Notes under the pieces: generated by a model
Seen by the model: only the letters and a program-made list of their open reading frames with translations
What the model was told of the DNA's origin: nothing
Databases searched by the model: none
Assembly: GCF_900079725.1 (NCBI RefSeq)
Contig: NZ_LT599032.1
Location: 3,902,054 to 3,966,053 of the forward strand
Source: an uncultured Dysgonomonas sp.
GTDB lineage: Bacteria; Bacteroidota; Bacteroidia; Bacteroidales; Dysgonomonadaceae
DNA length: 64,000 nt
Direction: 5' to 3'
Translations under genes and position numbers: made by a program
Part shown: positions 55,951 through 62,877 of the stretch, one piece after another
Position numbering within the stretch: position 1 is the first letter of the stretch
Layout: every line of letters starts with the position of its first letter

Positions 55951-56487
55951 CTATAAAGACCTTCCCTTATATACATTCGAATCGGCTTCCTGATACAATT
56001 CTCCCCTAAAGTTTATTGTATTGCTGTTAAAGTTGGGGTTTATTGTGGCATTGCATTGATTGGTGCCATTGGTGAGACGCAAGGTAACAGTGGCTGATAC
56101 AGCGGCTCCCTGTACTGTCATACTAAAGGTCACATTACCTTTCTTGTCTGTTTGTATTTTTACGTTCGAAGCTCTGCCGTCTACTGTTATACCACCTATT
56201 CCATTAGGCCCGGCATAGGGCGAATTGAAAGCCATTTGGATCGTTGCTTTGTCTCCATGCATAGAGATGAAATTTGTATTGGCCGTTACATAAGCAAAAC
56301 GTCCGTTTCTGAAATCGATACGCTCTGCTTCTAATACAAATTCCCTGTCATTGAGTGCCTGAACTGCCTTTTCATACCACATTTTCTGTTCCGCTTCTTC
56401 GGCTGCGGCTTTGAGCGGATCTTGCTGAGTTTTGCATCCTGCAAAGATTAGCATAATTGATGTTAATAAAAATACAATTGCTTTCAT
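55951..56487 (-). CDS. DUF4251 lipoprotein
   Basis: 178 residues with lipobox LIFAGCK (Cys18). The mature part matches the DUF4251 pattern of Bacteroidales: ALNDREFVLEAERIDFRNGRFAYV, NFISMHGDKATIQMAFNSPYAGPNGIGGITVDG and a C-terminal FRGELYQEADSNVYKGRSL. Function unknown; a small beta-rich periplasmic lipoprotein. It stands alone between a terminator and lpdA. Confidence 0.82.
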   Translation of the reverse strand: MKAIVFLLTSIMLIFAGCKTQQDPLKAAAEEAEQKMWYEKAVQALNDREFVLEAERIDFRNGRFAYVTANTNFISMHGDKATIQMAFNSPYAGPNGIGGITVDGRASNVKIQTDKKGNVTFSMTVQGAAVSATVTLRLTNGTNQCNATINPNFNSNTINFRGELYQEADSNVYKGRSL

Positions 56488-56584
56488 AATCTTTTCTGTT
56501 TTTAGAATATAACAAAACCTACGGAAGAATAGTTTGCTTATTTAACGGAATTTTAACTCTTTAGATAACGTATTGGTAGTCAGG

Positions 56585-57937
56585 TTATATAAATAAGGTT
56601 TCGTGAATGATTTCTCCCACTGTAGGATGAGGAAATACAATTTTACGGAACTCTTCAACCGTAAACTCTTTCTCTATGGCTATACCTGCGATAACAATCA
56701 GCTCCGAAGCCGGATTGCCCAGCATATGGCAACCTATGATCTTTTCATCTTCACCGATTATTAATTTGCACATTCCATTGACTAATTCGTTCTCTGCCAC
56801 AAAACGGCCTGAATATGCCATAGGAAGTTTCAATACGGTATGTTTTATACCTTTTGCTGTAAGTTCTTCTTCGGTTTGTCCTACTCCGGCTATTTCAGGA
56901 TTGGTATATACTACTCCGGGAATCGCTTTATAACTCATTCTGTCCGCTTTGCCGAGAATATGGTTTACGGCCACTTCACCTTCACGCACAGCAGTATGGG
57001 CAAGCAGTGAATAGCCTGTAATATCTCCGCAGGCATATATGCGGGGATGCGATGTCTTCATAAATTCGTCCACTTTTATTCCGTTGCGGTACATCTCGAT
57101 ATTTAGCTTGTCAATGTTCAAGTTTGCTGTAACCGGACGTCTGCCCGTGCTTAACAGTATTTGCGCTGCTTCGACAGATGATTGCTCTCCGTCTTTTTCT
57201 ATAATCACCTGACCATCTTTTACCTCCACAACTTTTGTGCCGAGATAGAAGCCGATGCCTTTTTTTGCATACTCAGTACGGAGCATGGCGGATAATTCCT
57301 TATCCATAGCGCCGAGTATTTCGGGCAACATTTCTATGACGCTGACTTTCACACCCAGGCTGTTAAAGAATGAGGCAAATTCCACACCGATAACTCCTCC
57401 GCCTATAATTGCCAGCGATTGGGGAACCTCTTTGTTGTCCAGCGCTTCTTTCGATGTCCAGTAGCCACTGGCGTCTAATCCTTTGATGGGCGGCACTATT
57501 GTTTCGGAACCTGTGCAGAGCAGGATATATTTAGCTGTATATGTTTCGTTATCATTGCCCAACAGTATATTCCCGCTGTTGTCTTCTCCTATAAGATGTA
57601 CTTCCGCACTGATAATTTCCACTTCGTGGGCAGTCATTTTCTGTTTGATGCCGGCTACCAGTTTGCGAACGGTCTTTTGTTTGCGGGCGATTATTTTGCT
57701 TAAATCAAAGCCCGGCTGTCCTTCGACTGACACTCCATATTTTGCCGAATTTTTTATATTGTCTAATGCCTTGGCTGAATACAGCAGGGTCTTGGTCGGG
57801 ATACATCCTTCGTTCAGGCAAACACCGCCTAATGCATTTCTTTCGAATAAAATAGTTTTTAAACCGTTTGCAGCGGCTCTTTCAGCGGCAGTATATCCGG
57901 CAGGGCCTCCACCGATAATGGCAATGTCGTACAGCAT
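56585..57937 (-). CDS. lpdA: Dihydrolipoyl dehydrogenase
   Basis: 450 residues. FAD motif IIGGGPAGYTAAERAA (8-23), redox-active pair Cys40/Cys45 in GGVCLNEGCIPTK, NAD motif IIGGGVIGVEFASFF, FAD motif YACGDITGYSLLAHTA, and the C-terminal FPHPTVGEIIHE with the catalytic His/Glu. It reoxidises dihydrolipoamide of 2-oxoacid dehydrogenase or glycine cleavage complexes. No E1/E2 or gcv gene is adjacent, so its partner complex is elsewhere. The Ntn-hydrolase gene upstream ends 41 bp away. Confidence 0.95.
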   Translation of the reverse strand: MLYDIAIIGGGPAGYTAAERAAANGLKTILFERNALGGVCLNEGCIPTKTLLYSAKALDNIKNSAKYGVSVEGQPGFDLSKIIARKQKTVRKLVAGIKQKMTAHEVEIISAEVHLIGEDNSGNILLGNDNETYTAKYILLCTGSETIVPPIKGLDASGYWTSKEALDNKEVPQSLAIIGGGVIGVEFASFFNSLGVKVSVIEMLPEILGAMDKELSAMLRTEYAKKGIGFYLGTKVVEVKDGQVIIEKDGEQSSVEAAQILLSTGRRPVTANLNIDKLNIEMYRNGIKVDEFMKTSHPRIYACGDITGYSLLAHTAVREGEVAVNHILGKADRMSYKAIPGVVYTNPEIAGVGQTEEELTAKGIKHTVLKLPMAYSGRFVAENELVNGMCKLIIGEDEKIIGCHMLGNPASELIVIAGIAIEKEFTVEEFRKIVFPHPTVGEIIHETLFI

Positions 57938-57978
57938 AGTAATTTAGGGAGTTAAAGAGTTATTTTTATTATGTTTTT

Positions 57979-59196
57979 TTATTTACGGATGGCGAATGTC
58001 ATAAAGTACAGGTCTGAAACATATATATCTGTTTGATGGCAGAAATATTTCAAATCTTTCGGGTCATATCCATTAGTTCTCCATTTGCTAAGTAGCGCAT
58101 CGGCATCATTCAGTATTCTGTTTTCATGAGATTGAACTTTTTGCATAATGCCATTCCCATCAGCAGAAATTAGTGCTGCAAGATTTATATAATCCGTACC
58201 CTCTCCGCGTGTGATCGGGAAAAGCTGTTTTTTCAGTTGGAGCGACCAGTCGCAAAGTTTTGCATTGCCTGTTTCGTCTGCCAGAAGTACGGACGGATAT
58301 ATATTCTCTTTATTCAGCCATACCGGTACTGCAACGGCTGTAAGCGGTGAACCCAGTATTGTCCACATTGTAGTAAGGGCGGGCGATTCTTTATCCTTTA
58401 CACCCTGTACCACCATGACAGAGGATGTGCTATAGCGGGGGATAAAATCCCTGAAGGGTACGAATATCCGTTTGTTGGCATTCTCCGGCATCTGGTCATA
58501 TAGGTTTACTCCTGTCAATCCGTGTGTAAGATGGCGGGATACATCTTGCAGGAGGAATCTGTAAGAGAGAGAATTTGATAATGACGCCTTGTAAAACAAC
58601 GGCTCGGCAGCCTGATAGCGGCTTATGCCTTTATCGCGTTCCCTATCGCCGGAAAAAGAGTAGTTTGTGCGGACAATATATCCAAGGGGGGCGGTATTGG
58701 TATCGTTGGCGTCGAACTTTTTATAAGTATAATCTCCTGTTTCATAATAAGCTGCGCCACCTTGCGCGTCTATCACTCCGAAGTTGGCGCTCACATACAT
58801 CGGCTTTGGCAATGAATCGAGCAGGCGTTCAAAGTCGGCCAGAGTGGCACAGCGTTGCAATGCCAGTTTCATAACCACGCCTTCGAGCTCGTCTTTACCG
58901 TCTTCATCGGGGTTGAGGTTGTAAGAAGCCGAATTCATTATGGCGAATCCGGTGGAGTTATAGCCTCCCCATACTTCTTTGCCTGCCTTGTCCGAACTGT
59001 TTACAATGCCTGTGTAGCTGTACTTGCCATCGGTGAAGTACATCAGTTTGTTTTGCAGGCTGCCTGTATCCCTGTGCTTGTAGAGTAACGGTCGGCCATC
59101 GGCAGTGTATTTACCCGAAATAATAGCAGTGGTACAGGCCAGTACAGGAAAAGATATGATGAAGGATAAGAGGAATATAAACAGAGTCCGCTTCAT
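57979..59196 (-). CDS. Exported Ntn-hydrolase, C45/choloylglycine-hydrolase-like
   Basis: 405 residues. The signal peptide ends FPVLA-CTTAI, so that cleavage exposes Cys21 as an N-terminal nucleophile, as in linear-amide C-N hydrolases; DGRPLLYKHRDTG (Arg near 42) follows, typical of the C45 acyltransferase-like group. Other features: GGYNSTGFAIMNSASYNL and GVIDAQGGAAYYETGDY. These enzymes hydrolyse or form amide bonds (bile salts, penicillins, N-acyl amino acids, small peptides). The precise substrate is unknown; beta-lactam or cell-wall peptides are possibilities. Predicted periplasmic or lipid-anchored through Cys21. Confidence 0.78.
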   Translation of the reverse strand: MKRTLFIFLLSFIISFPVLACTTAIISGKYTADGRPLLYKHRDTGSLQNKLMYFTDGKYSYTGIVNSSDKAGKEVWGGYNSTGFAIMNSASYNLNPDEDGKDELEGVVMKLALQRCATLADFERLLDSLPKPMYVSANFGVIDAQGGAAYYETGDYTYKKFDANDTNTAPLGYIVRTNYSFSGDRERDKGISRYQAAEPLFYKASLSNSLSYRFLLQDVSRHLTHGLTGVNLYDQMPENANKRIFVPFRDFIPRYSTSSVMVVQGVKDKESPALTTMWTILGSPLTAVAVPVWLNKENIYPSVLLADETGNAKLCDWSLQLKKQLFPITRGEGTDYINLAALISADGNGIMQKVQSHENRILNDADALLSKWRTNGYDPKDLKYFCHQTDIYVSDLYFMTFAIRK

Positions 59197-59683
59197 AGTT
59201 TCAAATTTTATCCTTTAAAGATAGGCTTTATTTTATGCTTATTAATTATGTATTGTTAAAAAGTAACAAAGGTAACAGATATATCAGTAAACAGTTATCA
59301 GTAAACAGTCAACAATTAGAACTCCTTTATACTTATTACTCAATACTTACGACTTTGAACAGGTAACAAAGGTTACAGTTTTTGCATTCTTTTGTAGGGG
59401 CGGAATATTTTCCGCCCGCAGACCTTTTTCTATTTCGGGCGGAAGATATTCCGCCCCTACAGTTTTCCCAAAAAGTAACAAAGGTAACACGGAAAGCAAT
59501 TAATAATTAAGAATGAAAAATTAATAATTAGCTTGTCATACCGAGTGGAGCGAAGCATCTCGTCAGTAATCAGTTAATAACTTGTACCTCGTCTACTTGC
59601 AACTTTTCTTCAAAAGGTAACAAAGGTAACACTTGTTTCAGCTATCAGTTAACCGTCAATAACTCATACCTACCTGAAGAATA
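59197..59683. repeat. Gene-free 487-bp repeat cluster
   Basis: No gene seen. It has four copies of the 17-mer AAGTAACAAAGGTAACA (59261-59277, 59361-59377, 59473-59489, 59615-59631), the direct repeat atcagtaaacagt near 59284 and 59298, a 69-bp cruciform at 59393-59461, and half of a MITE-type core (gcttgtcataccgagtggag and following, from 59531). It has the same repeat vocabulary as 23067-23840. Confidence 0.75.
59393..59461. repeat. 69-bp cruciform with tgtaggggcggaatat arms
   Basis: Perfect 16-bp arms tgtaggggcggaatat (59393-59408) and atattccgcccctaca (59446-59461), then inner arms tccgcccg (59411-59418) and cgggcgga (59436-59443). A shorter relative (tgtaggggcgaata) is at 23643-23666. 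Confidence 0.8.
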
Positions 59684-60403
59684 TCAATAACCACGCAAAA
59701 GACTCCGGTAGCGCAGAGGCCTTTCTTTCAGGATGGCAGGTGGTTGAGGGGCGGGCGTCTGTTCCATAACTTGCCCTTGTTCCGCTTGCTCTTGCCCATT
59801 TTCCACTTTTAGTTCTTCACTTTTCACTTTTACATATGTTTCGCTCCTGTGACCGTTGGTTCGTTCTCTTTCCAGCTTCCTGTCCACAGCAGCTACTACC
59901 TCCGGATTGAGCGAGCCGCCCGAACGGAAGCCGTTCTCCTGCAAGATCATCAGCTCACGTTTGGTTTCCTCATCCTGTACTTCGATAATCAGCGGACGGC
60001 GTTCCGATGCCAGTAAGCGGTCTTTGTCTTTTTTCCTTTCTTCGCGGTCGAGTACATACTTTATCGCACGGATACTCGGCGGACAGAATTTCTTTTCCAC
60101 CACACGGCATTTCTCCACATCATTCAGCGGATCGTTCTTATCGGGGACATAGGTGATTTTCTCTTTTTTCTGCACGTATCCCTCGAGCAGTTGTTTCAGT
60201 CCGATACGTGCCGAGGCTACCATCACCTCTTCCCTGTGGTCGATGGCTTCTTCCACCGCTTCACCGAAATCAGGTTTTGCCTTTTTCCATTCATAAAATG
60301 TTTTCCGGCTGATTTTAAATGTTTTGCAGATTTCGGAAATGCTACACAAGTCCTGTTCTATCATCCGGATAATCTCCGAGGCCGTTTTTTCTTTATACTT
60401 CAT
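59684..60403 (-). CDS. Orphan HTH protein resembling phage terminase small subunits
   Basis: 239 residues, cytoplasmic. N-terminal helix-turn-helix (about 8-40: SEIIRMIEQDLCSISEICKTFKISRKTFYEWKKAKPDF) followed by helical EAVEEAIDHREEVMVASARIGLKQLLEGY and CPPSIRAIKYVLDREERKKDKDR, which recalls terminase small-subunit or phBC6A51-type HTH proteins. No large terminase or other phage gene is nearby. The C-terminal tail from about 188 is low-complexity (KVKSEELKVENGQEQAEQGQ) and its DNA looks like the aaaagtgaaraa intergenic repeat. Could be a domesticated phage remnant or a transcriptional regulator. Confidence 0.65.
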   Translation of the reverse strand: MKYKEKTASEIIRMIEQDLCSISEICKTFKISRKTFYEWKKAKPDFGEAVEEAIDHREEVMVASARIGLKQLLEGYVQKKEKITYVPDKNDPLNDVEKCRVVEKKFCPPSIRAIKYVLDREERKKDKDRLLASERRPLIIEVQDEETKRELMILQENGFRSGGSLNPEVVAAVDRKLERERTNGHRSETYVKVKSEELKVENGQEQAEQGQVMEQTPAPQPPAILKERPLRYRSLLRGY

Positions 60404-60483
60404 AAGATACTTAAATATTAATGTTTAATAATTAGTTTCTTATATAGATAAAGATATTTGGTTTTGATAAAACTCTGATTACA

Positions 60484-60632
60484 AAGTCGTATAGACTTTT
60501 TGAATCTGGTAACATTATAAAACAAATACCCTCTTTGTCATTTTGAACAGAGTGAAAAATCTCTTGAGAAACGAGATGCTTCCTATCGTCAGCATGACAA
60601 AAAGATAAGAAAATAAAAAGTCTAGACGACTT
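60484..60632. mobile_element. MITE-like inverted-repeat element 3
   Basis: Ends aagtcgtatagacttttt (60484-60501) and aaaaagtctagacgactt (60615-60632) match with one mismatch; an inner pair tttgtcat (60534-60541) / atgacaaa (60594-60601) encloses gaacagagtgaaaaatctc, the same core as elements 1 and 2. It fills the gap between the HTH gene and the SDR gene. Confidence 0.65.
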
Positions 60633-60693
60633 CTACAAGTAAGCAAGATATAAGATATGTGCGGACAGCCTTGCAATCCCTATACTTTGTATT

Positions 60694-61452
60694 TTATTCT
60701 TCATAGATCATCTTCTTAGTCATACCTCCGTCTATAATAATATTTTGCCCGTTGATAAAATTGTTTTCAGGCTGGCAGAGGTAGATGCACATACGTGCAA
60801 TATCTTCAGGGGTACCCACCCTGTTGGATGGATGCTGTTCGTGATCTATCGGACGCAATTCTCCATAGTGTCCCGTGTCTATCCATCCCGGACTGATACA
60901 GTTCACCGTTATATTATATTTACTCAGTGAAATTGCCAGCGCATGAGTGAGCGATACGATTCCTCCTTTCGATGCCGCGTATGCCTCCGAATCGGGTTCA
61001 CTCATCAGATAGCGGGTAGACGACATATTGATAATGCGTCCGTAATTATTTTTCGATCTGCTTTTTGATCGGTGTTTGGCTAATAATTTAGCGGTAATGA
61101 ATACTGGCCGTAGGTTTGTCTTCAAAACCTTGTCGAATCCATTGACCGACATATCCAAAATGGAAGCAAACCGACTTACGCCCGCATTATTAATGATGAT
61201 ATCTATATCTCCCTTTTGACTGACGATAGAGGTGATGACATTTGCCAAAGCACCTTTATCCGATATGTCGGCTTTAGCAAATGTACATTTATAATCATTC
61301 AGTTCGTCACTGAGTTGTTTTCCCTCTTTTTCGTTTATATCGCAAAAGAATACATCTGCGCCGGCCTTACAGAAAGCGGTCACTATGGCCTTGCCGATTC
61401 CCAGCGCACCTCCGGTAACGAAGGTGACTTTGTTTTCCAGTGTATTCTTCAT
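60694..61452 (-). CDS. Short-chain dehydrogenase/reductase
   Basis: 252 residues, cytoplasmic. Classical SDR: TGGALGIG (13-20), NNAG (88-91), Ser144/145 in NMSS, and YAASK (Tyr158, Lys162). The C-terminus GTPEDIARMCIYLCQPENNFINGQNIIIDGG is typical of FabG-like or sugar/alcohol dehydrogenases. Substrate is not evident. It starts 12 bp after the adenosine-kinase-like gene and is probably co-transcribed with it. Confidence 0.92.
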   Translation of the reverse strand: MKNTLENKVTFVTGGALGIGKAIVTAFCKAGADVFFCDINEKEGKQLSDELNDYKCTFAKADISDKGALANVITSIVSQKGDIDIIINNAGVSRFASILDMSVNGFDKVLKTNLRPVFITAKLLAKHRSKSRSKNNYGRIINMSSTRYLMSEPDSEAYAASKGGIVSLTHALAISLSKYNITVNCISPGWIDTGHYGELRPIDHEQHPSNRVGTPEDIARMCIYLCQPENNFINGQNIIIDGGMTKKMIYEE

Positions 61453-61464
61453 AATGCAATCGTT

Positions 61465-62442
61465 TTATATCAATTTTTTAATTTCCTCTTGTAGGCAACT
61501 CCATTTATTTTCTTCTATTTTGGCTCCGATAGCTTCTATTACATTTCCGGCGAGCAGTGTTCCTATTCGTCCGCAGGCAGAAAGCGGGCTGTTGTTTATC
61601 AGGCCGTAGATAAAACCTGCCGCATACAGGTCGCCTGCTCCTGTTGTGTCCACACAATTTACTTTAAGTGCGGGAACAAATACTTTTTCATCTCCCTGCT
61701 GAATCCACGAACCTTTTTCTCCTGTTTTCACAATTGCTATATCTACCTGTTTCGCTATTTCTGATACAGCTATTTCAGGTTCCAGATCGAACAGGGCTTT
61801 GGCTTCTTCTTCATTCGCAAAAACAATGTCCACATATAGAGGGATAATTTCGAGCAGAAAATCACGATTGGCTTCCACAACATTATAGCTGGCCATATCC
61901 AGAATAATTTTTGCCCCGGCTTCTTTTGCCAGTACGATAGCTTTCTTTATCAGGTCGTGGCTTTGTACCAGATACCCTTCGATGTAGAAATAATCATATC
62001 CTTTGAAATCATTTGCGTCCAATTCGTCGGCATGGAGCAATGCCGCCGCTCCCAGATAAGTGCCGAAAGTACGTTCTCCGTCTTTGGAGATGAATGTAGA
62101 TGCCACACCCGAAGCTTCATTCACTTCGGTCAGATGAGATGTTACACGATGCTTCATTAGGTCCTCCTTGTAATATGTACCATAGAAGTCGGTACCTATG
62201 CGACCGAGAAACCCTGTTTCGACATTCAGGTTGGCAAGTCCTACGATTGTATTGGAAGCAGACCCGCCGGAAACAATACTTTTGTTAAGTTTATTAATTT
62301 CTTCAGAAATTATTTCCAGCTTCGTTTCGTCGATAAGTTGCATACTTCCTTTTGGTAATTGGAGGAGTTCCAGTATCTTATCGTTTTCTATTACTGCAAG
62401 AACATCTACAAGGGCGTTACCCATTCCTAATACTTTTGTCAT
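61465..62442 (-). CDS. PfkB-family kinase, adenosine kinase-like
   Basis: 325 residues, cytoplasmic. Ribokinase/PfkB features: MGNALVDVLAVI at the start, SGGSASNTIVGLANL (58-72), and the catalytic signature VDTTGAGD (264-271, base Asp271). The N-terminal region and the small ESEGYLVQ lid resemble Bacteroidetes adenosine kinases (sugar kinases annotated as such). It would convert adenosine to AMP; another nucleoside or sugar cannot be excluded. Promoter-like TATCTTTA sits about 20 bp before the ATG. First of a two-gene operon with the SDR. Confidence 0.88.
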   Translation of the reverse strand: MTKVLGMGNALVDVLAVIENDKILELLQLPKGSMQLIDETKLEIISEEINKLNKSIVSGGSASNTIVGLANLNVETGFLGRIGTDFYGTYYKEDLMKHRVTSHLTEVNEASGVASTFISKDGERTFGTYLGAAALLHADELDANDFKGYDYFYIEGYLVQSHDLIKKAIVLAKEAGAKIILDMASYNVVEANRDFLLEIIPLYVDIVFANEEEAKALFDLEPEIAVSEIAKQVDIAIVKTGEKGSWIQQGDEKVFVPALKVNCVDTTGAGDLYAAGFIYGLINNSPLSACGRIGTLLAGNVIEAIGAKIEENKWSCLQEEIKKLI

Positions 62443-62469
62443 TCTTCTTTAATTTTTTGTGTAAAGATA

Positions 62470-62500
62470 TTGCATAATTCAGAAATAAGGCCTATTTTTG
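62470..62500 (+). promoter_or_regulatory. Promoter of the tRNA-Asn pair
   Basis: TTG at 62470-62472 and TATTTTTG at 62493-62500 are separated by 20 bp, matching the Bacteroidetes -33 and -7 boxes exactly. Transcription would start about 62507, 17 nt before the first tRNA. Confidence 0.82.
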
Positions 62501-62523
62501 CGTCACTTTTGAGAGAAAAATAC

Positions 62524-62597
62524 TCTTCCTTAGCTCAGTCGGTTAGAGCATCTGACTGTTAATCAGAGGGTCCTTGGTTCAAGTCCAAGAGGAAGAG
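62524..62597 (+). tRNA. tRNA-Asn (GTT), copy 1
   Basis: A 74-nt cloverleaf: acceptor tcttcct/aggaaga, D arm with agctcagtcggttagagc, anticodon stem tctga/tcaga with anticodon GTT at 62558-62560, T arm cttgg-ttcaagt-ccaag, discriminator G. The 3' CCA is not encoded (gca follows the acceptor). Confidence 0.97.
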
Positions 62598-62632
62598 CAA
62601 ATCTGAAAGGATTCTTTCCCTCAAAAGTATAT

Positions 62633-62706
62633 TCTTCCTTAGCTCAGTCGGTTAGAGCATCTGACTGTTAATCAGAGGGTCCTTGGTTCAAGTCCAAGAG
62701 GAAGAG
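62633..62706 (+). tRNA. tRNA-Asn (GTT), copy 2
   Basis: Identical to copy 1 over all 74 nt, with anticodon GTT at 62667-62669. Separated from copy 1 by 35 bp with no promoter of its own; both are read from the promoter at 62470-62500 and end at the terminator at 62711-62740. Confidence 0.97.
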
Positions 62707-62710
62707 CAAG

Positions 62711-62740
62711 AAAAGAGTTACAAGAAATTGTAACTCTTTT
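62711..62740 (+). terminator. Terminator of the tRNA-Asn pair
   Basis: Perfect 13-bp arms aaaagagttacaa (62711-62723) and ttgtaactctttt (62728-62740), 4-nt loop, followed by TTTG; it begins 5 nt after the second tRNA. Confidence 0.9.
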
Positions 62741-62794
62741 TTTGTGTTAATATACTCAGTCTGCTTCTTCATGCATATCTAAGGTTAACCAACA

Positions 62795-62820
62795 AGGGTG
62801 TGACTCTAAAATCACACCCT
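62795..62820. terminator. Hairpin between the tRNAs and the histidine phosphatase gene
   Basis: Arms agggtgtga (62795-62803) and tcacaccct (62812-62820), 57 bp after the phosphatase stop. No U tract on either side, so termination of the leftward gene is only a guess. Confidence 0.5.
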
Positions 62821-62877
62821 AATTATCAATATTAAAGTTAATCGATAGGCTTCGCAGCTTTTCTTTATGTTCTTTGA

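Noticed and set aside
59684-60632. Prophage remnant
   Set aside because: Only one terminase-small-subunit-like gene is present; no integrase, capsid, large terminase or attachment-site duplication was seen.
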